Shown here: positions 32,491 to 44,297 of the stretch, in pieces
How positions within the stretch are numbered: position 1 is the stretch's first letter
Layout: every line of letters starts with the position of its first letter
Assembly: GCA_002946415.1 (NCBI GenBank)
Contig: NJPS01000022.1
Coordinates: 744,001 to 808,000 of the forward strand
Source of the DNA: Rutstroemia sp. NJR-2017a BVV2
Lineage: Eukaryota; Ascomycota; Leotiomycetes; Helotiales; Rutstroemiaceae
Length of the DNA: 64,000 bases
Reading direction: 5' to 3'
Program-made: the position numbers and the translations under genes
The notes under the pieces: generated by a model
The model's database searches: none
Seen by the model: the letters and a program-made list of their open reading frames with translations, nothing else
What the model was told of the DNA's origin: nothing

Positions 32491-33089
32491 CTGCATACTC
32501 CATCTCCATCGTTGCATCGTCCTTAAAGGCTTTATCTCCGAGACCATATCAGCCCAGCGCGTCGACGTGATTACTCAATTTCCCCATATTCCTCCGCGGT
32601 ATCCGACACCACCCCTGAGATCTCTGACGAACGAACGTTGAATCATCGATCTCCATCTCCATCTCCACACCCAACTCCGGAAGCCGAAGCAAAAACGGAC
32701 CAACCATCCTTCTCGCGCTGTGTGTTCCGCATCCACTGCTGTGCGTGCCCACTTCATTGGTTTCCACGAGATTCTTCCAGACGTTGCATTCTGCGACGGC
32801 GCATTCGGCTTATCGATTATCTGTTCGATTGATCTGCTTACACCACCTTAGTCGACTTCCAAAAAGGTGCAGCCTCGGAGAGCACTTGTAATCGATTAAC
32901 GCTCGATATTAATATTCCTCGTATCGTCCAATCACTCTTCGTGCTTTATCGGCCTCTGCCCTTTGTGGAGATCCGCAACGCCCGTAACTCCGACCCCGAC
33001 CAACCCCACCCAATCGAGAACAACTAACCTTCGCGTCATACAACCCTGCGTTTTTTTCTATTTGAAGTACGGAAGTATCAACGCCCATC

Positions 33090-34940
33090 ATGTCGGATAT
33101 TCGCTCACCCACCTCGATTCATCCTGCTCTTACTCATCCACATCACCTTCCTCCCACGACCTTTGAGAACACATCTGATGAAGCTGCTACACCCTCAGCT
33201 ACGGCACAGTCATTTTCAAAGTCCAATGGCTTGACCACCAAATCCAATATCGGGAACAATCTCCTGCGTGGGTATGCTGAGCAGTTCGGCTCCTTGAATT
33301 CTCTCGATACCAATCACTCCGACGATGATCTACCAGAATTATCCTCAGCATCAGCTACAACTTTAGGAAGTGACTCGGTTTCTGTACCATCATCTCCAAT
33401 CTTTTCGAGTCGAGCAACTCGAAACTTCCGTAGCCATAGCAAGAACGCTTTATCGGTCGAATCCATACCTCGACAGACTATCCTGAAAGCCTTGGCTTCT
33501 TCGAAAAGAGATCACAACCCGCAGAATTTGTCCTTAGGAACCATGAAGTCAATACCAAACGACAACAGGCCGGGTACTGCCTCGTCGCAAAAGCTCACTG
33601 CGGCGTTATCTGATTTAGCCTATCGCAACGGCAATACTCCTTCCACAGCTCGATTCCCGTCGTTACAATCACCATGTTTCTACCACCAGAGATTCGATGA
33701 TGCGGTCGATATCGATAAAGTACTTGAAGAGATTAAGGGAGATGAATGGATGTCGCATTCGCGATTAATGGCAACGGCTACAGGTGTGCGCGAGGTGTCG
33801 AAGCAATTACAAAGGCGCCCGATCAAGAGAGCTGTGCGAAATGTTATGATCGTCACAAAAGCTAGGGATAACCAACTTGTTACCCTAACCAAAGATTTGG
33901 CACTCTGGTTGATGAGTACCCCACGTTACGGTTCCGATCTTGGAGTAAACGTTTACGTCGATGCGAAGTTGCGCAATTCAAAGCGATTCGGAGCAGCCGC
34001 CATTATCGAAGCGCAACCTCGATTCCAACATTTGCTGAAATATTGGTCGCCAGATCTTTGCTGGAGTCAACCGGAGAAATTTGATCTGGTGCTTACATTA
34101 GGCGGAGATGGAACTGTATTGTTTACTTCCTGGCTCTTCCAACGTGTTGTCCCACCAATTTTATCCTTCAGTTTGGGTAGTTTGGGATTCTTGACTGGAT
34201 TTGAATTTGACCGATTCAAGGAACATTTGAACAAGGTCATGGGTGAGGAGGGCATGCGAGTTAACCTTCGTATGCGCTTCACTTGCACAATCTATCGCAA
34301 TGCAGGGGACAAAGGTCACGATATGATTGAAGGCGAGCAATTCGAGGTTTTGAACGAGCTCGTCATTGATCGCGGACCATCTCCATACGTCTCCAACCTC
34401 GAGTTGTATGGTGATAACGAGCTTATGACCGTTGTGCAGGCAGATGGTTGTATCTTCTCTACCCCCACGGGATCAACCGCCTACTCCCTCTCAGCAGGCG
34501 GATCACTGGTTCACCCAGATATTCCTGCCATCCTCCTCACCCCCATCTGCCCTCACACCCTTTCCTTCCGCCCCATGATCCTCTCAGACACTCTTCTCCT
34601 CCGCGTATCCGTTCCCAGAAACTCCCGCGCCACAGCCTACTGTTCCTTCGACGGCAAAGGCCGCGTTGAACTCCGCCAAGGCGACCACGTCACCATCGCC
34701 GCATCTCAATATCCCTTCCCCACAGTCGTCAGCTCGCCCTCCGAGTGGTTCGACAGCGTGTCCCGCACTCTGCGCTGGAATACCCGCGGCGCCATGCAGA
34801 AGGCTTGGGATGGCGCTGAGGAAAATAAAGAGGAAGAGGCGGATTGGGATATCGATACCGATTCGGCTTGCTATGGCAGCGAGGACAATAGTGTTAGTGC
34901 TAGTCCGTTGAGACGCCAGATGAGCATGCTTGGCATGTGA
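33090..34940 (+). CDS. utr1: ATP-NAD kinase, Utr1 type
   Basis: An intronless 616-residue protein. The first 190 residues are a Ser-rich, disordered regulatory arm. The catalytic region begins near 246 (KRAVRNVMIVTKARD). It carries the nucleotide motif GGDGT at 338-342 (LVLTLGGDGTVLF), the NE pair at 422-423 (LNELVIDRGPSPY) and the glycine-rich conserved II motif at 451-471 (ADGCIFSTPTGSTAYSLSAGG), all hallmarks of NAD kinases. The enzyme phosphorylates NAD+ to NADP+ at the expense of ATP and supplies NADPH. The absence of a mitochondrial presequence and the long N-terminus favour the cytosolic Utr1/Yef1 group over mitochondrial Pos5. The tail is acidic. Codons become abruptly C-ending from about 34490 to 34800, unlike the mixed use before. 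Confidence 0.9.
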   Translation: MSDIRSPTSIHPALTHPHHLPPTTFENTSDEAATPSATAQSFSKSNGLTTKSNIGNNLLRGYAEQFGSLNSLDTNHSDDDLPELSSASATTLGSDSVSVPSSPIFSSRATRNFRSHSKNALSVESIPRQTILKALASSKRDHNPQNLSLGTMKSIPNDNRPGTASSQKLTAALSDLAYRNGNTPSTARFPSLQSPCFYHQRFDDAVDIDKVLEEIKGDEWMSHSRLMATATGVREVSKQLQRRPIKRAVRNVMIVTKARDNQLVTLTKDLALWLMSTPRYGSDLGVNVYVDAKLRNSKRFGAAAIIEAQPRFQHLLKYWSPDLCWSQPEKFDLVLTLGGDGTVLFTSWLFQRVVPPILSFSLGSLGFLTGFEFDRFKEHLNKVMGEEGMRVNLRMRFTCTIYRNAGDKGHDMIEGEQFEVLNELVIDRGPSPYVSNLELYGDNELMTVVQADGCIFSTPTGSTAYSLSAGGSLVHPDIPAILLTPICPHTLSFRPMILSDTLLLRVSVPRNSRATAYCSFDGKGRVELRQGDHVTIAASQYPFPTVVSSPSEWFDSVSRTLRWNTRGAMQKAWDGAEENKEEEADWDIDTDSACYGSEDNSVSASPLRRQMSMLGM

Positions 34941-36100
34941 TTTTAACGTGCTGGAAGCTATGTTCGATGAAATCCTTCTTGCTGTTGGTTGCGCGTCACC
35001 TATATACCTATCATTGATATATATGTACTTATAATCTATACCTCCTTTTTCACACATACATACATATATCCCTACCTGTCCCGTCCAGTCCTGTGTGGCC
35101 ACCATCACCATAGAGGTGTGTGTGTATGGACAGACGGAGCACTTTTTGCTTTTTCTTTTTTGGACCTAGAATTGGCGGCGTTGATTTGAGTATTTGGTGG
35201 GATTGGGACTCAGAATTTGGGGGTTGGCTTTATTTGGGTAGCTGGTGCGAAAGACAAGACAAGATATAAAGTAGAGATGGAGACAAGACACTTAGATACA
35301 TTATACCACAACTACACTCGCGTGCATGCGTGGGTAGCGATGAGTTTATGAATTATTATGAATTATTTGCTGGACAGTTGAGTGGTATTTTTTTTGGGAG
35401 ATGCGTGAATGAGAGATTGATTGAGTGTGATGTGTTTGTTCATGAATAGATAGTAGCTAGTGAGTGCATGTATACACGTAGGAGTCAGTGTCTCAATCAA
35501 TCGATACATCCATCACTTCCTAACGCACGCACAAGTTTCTACGCAGCTAGCTGGCTGTATTTGATATCATATCATTTCAAGCCCATGCCGTCCCCTCCCA
35601 TCCCATTTCATTCAAATCTACCTACATATTCTTACACACATACCGTCTTCATTCTCCCGATCCGCCGCCCCTTTCCTTTGCCGCTCGCACTCTCTTCACA
35701 TTAACACCCCAAGCCAGCCACTCACCCACTCATTCATCCCATATTAGATAATTTGCCCTTCCCCGAACCATCCTTCCTACACTCACCCACCGACGCACCC
35801 GTCAAACCCACGAAACGAAGCTCGAGAAAAAAAAACTCCCATCGAATCGATAAAACCAGAGAAAAATTGCTCCAATCCATCCGCACCTTCACCTGCCAAA
35901 AATAAACATAACACATGGTATCTTTCAATGATAAATAAGGCAAACAAACGCCAAGCAAGTATCTCTTTCTCTTCCTTCCATCACCTCATTAAACTCATAA
36001 ATTCTTCCTCTTTCTCTTTTCACCCTCCCATCCCACCCCATCTCCCCCCCAGCAGCCCTCTCTCCCACCATCCACACCTCTCGCTCCCACTTCCACCAAT
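34941..36100. other. Intergenic between convergent NAD kinase and Unc13 genes
   Basis: No supportable gene. TA- and TG-rich patches occur at 35010-35130. From about 35590 to 36080 the plus strand is C-rich, i.e. the 3' flank of the minus-strand Unc13 gene is G/A-rich in the sense direction. Frames at 35468-36518 follow this bias and are shadows. Confidence 0.5.
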
Positions 36101-39100
36101 CTATCTCCTCGGCAAATTATTCGCCCCAAACCTCGGCCCCCCTCCACTCGCCAGACTCTGCCTCACAATCATCTCCGCCGCCGCACTCGCCGCCAACCTC
36201 TCCTTCTGCCTACTCCTATCCCTCAAGTACACCGCCGCCTCTGGCCTCATGCGCAGAATCCTCAAAATCATATCATCACTCGGATCCGCCTGCGCCTGCT
36301 TCCTCTTCTCCTCCTTCGCCTTCTTCATCGTGCCCAGATTGCGCGAGAGCATGATACTCTTCGATCTGCGCATGGAGGTCGAGCCCATCAGGCCGCCAAA
36401 GGAAGCGCCGAGCGTAGCAGGCGCAGACAGCCGATTGCGCTGCTGCTGGGCGCGTTGCGCCGTGGCGGTCGCCATGCGCTCCGAGGTGCGGATCAGGTTG
36501 TCGGTGGTGTCGAAGTAGAAGAAGTTGAGGGAGGCGAGTTCGTGGTATTTGGGGGATTTGAGCACATCGGCGGGGACGCCGAGGACTTCGCCGGTTTGCT
36601 CGTCGCGCGCGTGGAAGAAGTCGAAGAGGAGTTCGAGCCATTTGAAGACGATGTCGAGTTCTTGTTGGGTGAGGGGTCTTTGGGAGGAAGGTTTGTCGGA
36701 GAGAGGAGGGACGAGTAGACTTTCAATGGCTAGGAGAACTTCTTTCCATAGTCTTGTCATGACCATAATCATGGATGCGTCTGTTAGTGTTTGTTTCATG
36801 ATAGCAAAGTTCTCGTCGAAATAATTGAAAAGTGGCTTTAGCACATTTTCAACGTCTTGTGGTGTTATTGTAGGTGCAATCGATTGTCGATTTTTCCACA
36901 AACTGGTGACCGAAGCCACGGATATTCCTCGAGAAAGTAGACTTCTCAACGATTCCTGTGATAGGGTGTTGTTGATATATTGCGAAAGCTGATAAAGTTA
37001 GCTCAGTGCTAGACCCTAGATTCTACGGCGCTAAACATACCTTATCTGTGATCTTTCGAGTCATATCTCGCTCTGTTCTCTTCAGCAGGCGGAATGCCTT
37101 GCCAAAGTAGAATTGGATATCGTCCCTTTCTCCTTCCATACTAACACGTAACAATAGTCGTCCTTGTGTATCGAGGTTGAGCCAGTATTCTCGGGGCATA
37201 TAGTCGCTGAAGTGAGCTGGGTCCAGCTTCAAAGAAGTTCTTCCTACGTAATCATGATCACCGAATGTGTCCCAATCCCAGATAGTCGCAATTATGTTAA
37301 GTGGACCTTGAACAGTGATATCTACTGATTCATCCCAACGGGGGTTTAGGCTCCTCATAACAACACGGGTCTTCGCCAGACGCTTCTGATACTCATCTCC
37401 AAGAACCACGTAAGGGTCACTAGTGCCGTTCGGGTCGCACGCTTTGAGGTCTTCACCTTCCACAATCTTGATCGTGAAAACATATTTCGTAGGTCGCCTC
37501 TTCTTGTCCACGGGTGGCGAGTTCTTGGTGATGAGATCGGCGCATGCATCAACATTCAGTGTTTTCTCGAGCGCGTCAAGCTGTTGTATTGCGTACTCGA
37601 TGTTGTTGAGCTTGACAAATGACTATTGTTCTGTTAGTGATCTGCTTGATTTCGTAAATAGGGAGACCTGCCTCAGGATAGAATTGGAACGGCTCTATCT
37701 TCTCCTTGTTATTCCACGCCTCCTTAGCTAGTTGCATCCATTTTTCTTGTTTGGATTGGGTCAGAGCAGCTTCCTGTGCAGGCGACAATCTGTCCATCTC
37801 TTTCGAAAACTTGCCCTCAACGACTTCACAGTACCTCGCTAAGCCAACTCCAAACGACTTAGATAAAGCTGTCATGAATTTTGCATGCTGCACCTTGTCG
37901 GCCCAGTCAAGCTGAAAGATTTGGTCAGCCATCTGATTGAAAAGACGGAATACGTCGATGATTGAGACACTGTGGCGTTCGTCATCCGTTGGAATGTTTT
38001 CGGGATGATCAGAGCGGACCTGGAACTGATCTTGTTTGATAGCCTGGTCAACAAGATCTACCACCTTTGACTCCGCGGTACGAACCCATCGCCACACGAA
38101 ATCGGCAAGTAAATCTTCAATGCTGAACGCGAAAGGCCTGTCGGGTAGAGAATCATGATGAATATGGCGAATTGAAACAAGCTCTGCGTATAGAGCGAAA
38201 CCGTCATCCAAGGGGATTTCGGTACCGTTTGCTTCCGCAACATGGAGAATTCGTAGAATTAGGTCGTGTGCATCATCCTCGAAGCTAGGAAACATGGTTT
38301 CGACAAGAATTGTTAGTGGATTTACGCCCATGATTTCGGGATTCTTCCGGTATCTTTTCCTGATTCGTTCACATAGTTTTACAACAGATTTGCCCAACTC
38401 AATGACATGGAAGAACTCCCATTCTTCTTGGTTCTGAGGCACTGCGGTCTCGAGGTAGTTTCGGTAGACTTCTGCAGCTTTAGATTTCAGGCCTTCTGCC
38501 AATTGCTCAACATAGGTGTCGAACCCTCCAGGACTCCTCGAGAACAAGGGGTCGGAGTATATATGGCTTTCTAGAATGGTTAAGACCTCGCCAGGAGAGG
38601 GTGGTTTGGGCTCATAGCAATGCTGCAAAAGATCATACAGATCACGAAGGAGAGCATCATGTAAGCTTGTCAGAGTTTGACGATACAATGCAAAATCTTG
38701 CATAGTCCAATGATTCTGGTCAATGGAGGACAAACTTGCAGAATGAGAATGCGTATTTGCACGCTTATGCTCCGAAGGTGGATTCTTGATAAACTCGAAG
38801 CATGAATCCAATTCCTCAAGCCCGATTTCTTGATCGAGGAATTTCTGGCTCGCAACATCTAAGAAAAGTACGTGTCTGGAGTATTGAGGAATCCTCCAGC
38901 GGACGCATAACTCTGTCAAGAGATTAAGAGATTGTTTAGAAAGTGGTGCAGAGGCGCCATCAGAAGCCGAAGCATGTATTTGATCATAGGTCATGGCATA
39001 TGTTAAGATGGACCGATAATATGCTCGTGGATCTGGCGGAATGAAAGTGTACGTAGCTTCTTCTAAGAATAGTTTAGCAGGCTCGTCATCTTCCAGGCTC

Positions 39101-40287
39101 AACGCAGTCATATCTGCAGGTTGATCGAAGCTGTACCCTGGGCTTCCATCTGTTGGACTTGCAAGTGTTCTCGCTAGATCAGCGTAAGCTTGGCCTTCAC
39201 CTGACGATGGAGAAAGAGGAGGCAGTGGCGGTAGAGTTCTATTCTTCCCCGAACCCCCTTTCACGAGATCTGGCCTTGCATGGAGAATCTCAGATATCAT
39301 TTGCGATAGATCTGGAGCTTCGGCTCTTTTCCATGCCTGATATCCTTCCTCCGTATCAAAATCCTCACTCCGCAAGGTTCGTTTTGTGTTCGCGTTGAGA
39401 CAGTGTTGATATGACTTGAGATCAGACAACGCTGCTGCTTCGGTCCAAATATTCTTGTTCAGGTCGATCTCATTTTGTAGTTCCGAGTTTGTGAGCCCAA
39501 ATATTTTGCCCACGACCTGTACCATAGCCATATCTTTCACATCGTAACTCATAGGCTGGGTAACTTCGATGGAACTGCCTCCAGGTCCACTTGAAGTACT
39601 GTTGTATAAATCTTGGTCGTTTGTTAACAACTTATTTTCTAAAGTTGCCAAACGACTCATGAGCTCAGGGCGATCTTTGTCGTTTCCATGATCTTTTAAA
39701 GTGGTGCTGATCAACCTCACAAAAAGAGCAACATGGCGGTCCACGAGGGCTTTCCACGAATCATCATCCGGCGCCTTGCCCTTCTGCAGCGCCTTCGTCG
39801 CATTAGAATAGAATATAAGTACTAAATCCTCCACGCGTCTCTCCTTGTCCATGCGTCTTCGAAATCCTGTTTCGGTGAAAGCTGTATATGCCTCGGCGAA
39901 CGTGCGCTTTACAGCCGGATCATTATATCCAGGAAGTCTCTCACTCCCCATTAACACACCCTGCAAACGCTTCTCCAACGGCGACATGAAGCCATGTGGG
40001 AATTTCGCACTCTTTGTATCTTTCATAAGGGAAAACTCCTGCATAAGCTCCCCTATCATGACACTCTTCCTCGATATCATCTTTCGTTCAGCGGCAGGGA
40101 TATATTGCTTTTTCTTTGGTCGAGGTTGCAGAAGATGGTGTAAGTATGCGACTCGAAGAGCAAACGTGTATGCGTCTGTATACCCAACAGCTTTCGGTCG
40201 AGAACGAGAGCTGTTTCGCGATAATCGGTCGGCATTCGCAAGACTGTTTACTCGCCGGTTTGGGCGAGTTCGAGAGGCGGAAGACAT
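36101..40287 (-). CDS. Unc13/Munc13-like protein with MHD1, C2 and MHD2 domains
   Basis: Three exons (40287-37672, 37622-37041, 36988-36101) encode 1361 residues. The first intron is 49 nt with a non-canonical GC donor (GAG|GCAGGT), branch CACTAAC and acceptor ATAG; only this donor keeps phase and gives FQFYPESFVKLNNIEYA. The second is 52 nt (GTATGT, CTAACT, ATCAG). A basic Ser-rich N-terminus precedes a helical MUN region with an MHD1 around 640-760. A C2 domain follows at about 915-1010, with Asp935, Asp941, Asp988, Asp990 and Asp996 at the positions expected to bind calcium, and an MHD2 around 1070-1180. The fungal relatives (Git1, Ync13) act in exocytosis/endocytosis balance and wall integrity at growth sites, by analogy with vesicle-priming Munc13. 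The C2 residues suggest calcium-dependent membrane binding. The final exon drifts from C- to G-ending codons. Confidence 0.85.
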
Positions 40288-41536
40288 GTTGCAAGAAATC
40301 TAGCACGTATGCCACAGATCTGGGAGAAGTGAGGGGGCAGAGCCGCCAAGTGTTGATAAATGTTGCGGAAGATCAGAGGATTTGATTCTCATAAATGCGA
40401 CCGACGTGGAATGCAATGCACTTCACCGGAGAATGGTGTGAAGAAGTTGCAATGTATTCAGGAAGTTTCAATGCGAAAAGGAATCCAAGGAATTCAAGGA
40501 CAAATCAGAAGGATGAGGTAACTTTAATTGAGTTGTTTGGCAGGGAGGCGTGTAAATAACGAAATGACCCAAGTTCTAGGGATAAGAGCCACTACCAAGC
40601 TAAGGTTGCTCTGGTAAGGTAGTGCACTAAGTAAGGGCGGCGCGTTTTATTATTAGCTGCCGGTGCTCAGGGTGCCGTGGCTATGGCCGTGGCCGTGGAT
40701 ATGTTGCTTAATGCGATCTGAATCAGAGAGCCAGAGATCTTTACACAACAAGAAAACACATTCAAGTTCGCGTAATATTGTTTCTTTGCAAACAAAATGT
40801 GCAAAATGATATGTTCTCTGGGTACGGAAGTAGATCGTCGAAACAAGACTGCATATACTACGGAGAGCCTACCCTGATGCGAACTCTTGTTAAAACCTGC
40901 ATGGACGGAGAGTAGGGGTAAGATAGATATGGTTCACATGGGTAAATATGCTGATCTCCACTTTACCCGCACAAAAACCTGTCGTATCAGCGTCTCAGAT
41001 AAGTCACATCGGTCAGACAGTGCTATCTTGACTTGTGCGGTTTAGAGGTCTTCTCCTTTCTAGCAGCACCCATTAGCACAGGCCATGGAACGGCCATGAA
41101 GTACATCTAGTCCAGAGTAGACTGCTCTCGTGTTAAGATCTGCCTATAAAGTCATATACTAGAGTTTGTTTCAATTGTTTTGGTTGTTGAAAGTGTTCAT
41201 GGCAGAGCTCCTTATCAACTCCATCTGTGCTGCCAGCGCTGATCTCCCGATTCAATTACCTGCTGGTTATCCCCAGGTAGTGCTAACAGTTTAGCATGGC
41301 CGTTTCCGGCTTCTCGTTCAAGTGGAGTTGAGACTACTATGCAATTCTGCGACATGAAAGCAAGACCAGGAACGATAACAAACCGAGTGGTGTGGGGACG
41401 TCAATCTGTCATCTGACTTCTTGCTAGGAGCATAGACAACGTGTGCTTCCAGAAGGGTGCAATGACCAGTGGACTGGACTGGTCTTCGAGGATCTGAAAA
41501 TTAATGTGGTGTCACGATTCAGAGTACGAAGAAGAA
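40288..41536. other. Gene-free stretch, Unc13 promoter side
   Basis: The 5' flank of the Unc13 gene. No supportable gene. A short GCCGTGG-type repeat occurs near 40674-40700. Confidence 0.45.
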
Positions 41537-41881
41537 TCAAGACCCTTCGGCCCTCCAAAATATTGTCGCGCTACTGTCCTCAATGACAGTGGTAAACACA
41601 CATAACAGAGGTGAATGGCGAAATGTGATTGTCGAGATACGAGCCGCCTGCGAACTCTGAATGGAAAAGATATCATGCAAGTCGCCTGCACCCTCAATGG
41701 GCATATAGCTGATGTGAGCTGTTTGCAAAACGCGTTCGACCGATGGGCATGATCTCGATGCCTCTTCAAAAGCCAGATTGTCCGTTTGTCTGTTGAAAAA
41801 GGCTGCTCTGCGAACGATGCAAACTGGCGTATCAGCAACAGGGGATACTTACTGGGAGGCCGTTCTATGTTCATCGGGCAT
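41537..41881 (-). CDS. Small spliced gene, unknown 99-residue protein
   Basis: ATG 41881 opens 29 nt of exon 1 (to 41853). A 45 nt intron has a perfect GTAAGT donor (41852), a GCTGATAC branch and the acceptor TTCGCAG ending at 41808. Exon 2 (41807-41537) joins in phase (CA|A) and runs to TGA at 41539-41537. The product begins MPDEHRTASQAAFFNRQTDN and has balanced, soluble-protein composition, with no signal peptide and no membrane helix. Unspliced frames across the same DNA are Arg/Cys-rich and less protein-like. The support is the coincidence of start codon, splice signals and phase; a chance match cannot be excluded. I do not recognise the family. It sits divergently from the DUF2855 gene, with 470 bases between starts. 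Confidence 0.4.
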
Positions 41882-42351
41882 GGTTGGTGAGTTTATGTTA
41901 TCCATTTCGCTGACAGTGGAGAAATCATTCGGCCTCTAAAGTATTCTATATTACATAGACAGCTTCATTATGAAAGAAATTTTTCATTCCACGTTTAGGG
42001 ATCCAAGACTTTCATTTCCTTACCACGGCTTCATCTGTACGTACATTATGGTCAGCATTGCATGATACGTAAGAGTAGCGGGGTAGATCGATAGAGGTAT
42101 TAGGCGAAGGACACAGCACGCAGCTCATAACGACTGATCCCCCATTCGTCTTCTCGAACGCCAAACAAAAGTTCGTTGTACCTAACCTTCGAGTTGGTCG
42201 TCCAGTCTGAGTCACAAGTCCACGACGACAATCTGGCCCGTGTATAAAGGTTATCTGAGAGGTGTGGTTGTGGATTGCGATATTCTCAACATTTTCCATT
42301 TGCAAAATACCGGGGAGCCTACTACAACGATCCTGGTTCTTCAACTTCACG
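41882..42351. promoter_or_regulatory. Divergent promoter region before the DUF2855 gene
   Basis: 470 bases between two outward-facing starts. An AT-rich block lies at about 41935-42010. No specific motif is recognised. A minus frame at 42012-42350 occupies the space but has no coding features. Confidence 0.4.
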
Positions 42352-43740
42352 ATGGATCAAGTACAAATTATGCACGTTGTATCCAAGGCCGACAACGCTG
42401 TAACTGCTACCGTGGAGCTAAAGCCTACGGACCGGCCTCTCGCTTCTTCGTCTATCCGAGTCGCCACCTCCCTCATCAGTCTTACTTCTAATAACCTTAG
42501 CTACGCTCGTGGAGGAGACTTCCTTCATTGGTGAGTTCAACGAACTAGCCCGGCTCCCATAGCTGCTAATCTTGGAGTTCAGGTGGGATACGTACCCAGT
42601 ACCCAGCACTGCTCCAGCGCCGTACAACGACACCAAATTATGGGGTATTGTTCCAGCATGGGGCTATGCAACCGTCCTTGAAACCACATCTCCTATCACT
42701 CCGGGCACAGTGATATGGGGCTTTTGGCCAACCTCAAGCGGTCACACCGATCTCAAGATTCAGCAATCCTCGATTGAAGGTCACTGGACCGAAGTCAGCG
42801 AGCATCGATCACAACTCATGACTATCTACAATCAATATCGCGTTGTTCCCGGTATTCCAAGTGTATCATCTCTCCAGGGCAATGAGTTCCATCAAGCAGC
42901 CTGGGAGATTCTTTTCCGTCCTACGTGGGGAACTGGCTACTTAATCGCTCAATACGTGTTCGCGCCGGAAACGCAACCTCCAATCCATCCTCTAGGAATC
43001 GACGCGAACTGGACTGCAGAAGATGCAGATCTCTCCCATGCGGTCGTCATCAGCTTATCGGCGTCAGGAAAGACAGCGAGATCTTGTGCATGGCATCTCG
43101 CTCAACGGCCAAAGACTTCGGGTCCTCTCGGCATCCTGCAAATATCATCGACTCCTAACATTGGATCCGAAGATAGGAGCTCTATCCCAACACGAACGAG
43201 TGCCTACAATGATATCTCTAGCGCTGAAGTGTTGGAATGGGTCACTGAGCTCAAACCCTCAAGAACAGTTATTCTAGATTTTGGCGGCAGAGGCAATTCA
43301 CTAGATGACTTGCTTGCCTCGTTGAATAGCAATGCAGTATTAAAATCATTGGAAGTCACCATCCTTCAAATCGGCAGCGAGCAAAAGGTACTTTCTTACT
43401 CCCCTTGTTTATTTCTACTTCCTCGTATCCTAACAGCAATCAGATCTACACAAACGAAGAGATCCTTGCAGGTCGCGAGAAAGCATCCAGACTCGGCAAG
43501 GTCCTATTCAACACCTCAGGTGTTAGAGACGCAGTCATCGCTCGTAGCGGCCGGGAAGCACTTGTTCAGGAAGAGAAGGCAGCTTGGGAGAAATGGATTG
43601 GCGAGAGTAGAGAATTTATGCCTGATATGCAGATTAAGATGGGGGTGGGAGTTAAGGGGAGTGATGGCGTGGAAGGTGGGTGGGAAAGACTTTGTAAGGG
43701 AAGTGTGGGTGCGACTGAGGGGTTGGTATACAAGCTCTGA
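42352..43740 (+). CDS. DUF2855 family protein
   Basis: Three exons (42352-42530, 42583-43387, 43444-43740) joined across 52 and 56 nt introns (GTGAGT...GTTCAG; GTACTT...CCTAAC...ATCAG) encode 426 residues. The junctions restore LSYARGGDFLHWWDTYPVP and GSEQKIYTNEEILAGREKA. The motifs LSYARxGDFLxWWDTYPVP (about 51-67), the KLWGIVPAWGYATVLETT segment, the LFRPTWGTGYL block and the SASGKTARSCAWHL stretch with a following LEWV...RTVILDFGGRGN are those I associate with the DUF2855 family of fungi and bacteria, whose fold resembles medium-chain/quinone reductases. No catalytic residues are established. Without splicing the last exon would be read in a wrong, Arg/Trp-rich frame. Confidence 0.8.
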
Positions 43741-44297
43741 GCTAGGGCAGCACTTTCCGGCGTGGCTCTAGATGTCTTGATGGATGCGACCTGGTGAGTT
43801 GGCTACTTACGTTTTATGGGCGGTTACGAGGGCTCCATCGAAGTCCCTAGGCTAGTAATAGAGACCGCCGGTTCATCGTCATAAATGTCGTCAACCTTGT
43901 GCTTGGCGCCGTCCCCAAAGCTCTTCCGGCAGCCTTTGGGGGTCTCAAGCCCTCGGTCCAATTCGATTCAATACCGTCGGACCTACTCCAGGGGATGTGT
44001 TGGTGCCGGTAGAAATCACTTGACAAGCAGGCTCCTAACTGGAACGTTGAGGAGGATCTGTAGAGATGATGTTGTTAGATTTCCGAGTCAGTGTAATTTG
44101 TATCATTTGCGAAGATTGTTGTGGTGGCCGAAAACAACTTCATCGTGATTGATGGTAGTAACACGGACTGGACCAATTCTTGACCAGCGCTCCAGGTTTT
44201 GAATAATCTTCAAGATGGCCCTTGATTGGCAGAAGAATGTTCTGTATTAACTGACTAAAAATTGGTGGTAGCGGCTTGAAGTGTCGAGGGAAATAGC
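43741..44297. other. Intergenic, no supported gene
   Basis: All three plus frames stay open for long parts of 43850-44050, so openness tells nothing here. The frame beginning ATG 43885 (87 residues, Arg/Ser-rich, mitochondrial-presequence-like) cannot be told from chance. Confidence 0.4.

Noticed and set aside
43885..44148. 87-residue frame with presequence-like start
   Set aside because: All three plus frames are open through much of this stretch, so openness carries no weight, and no splice or family support exists.
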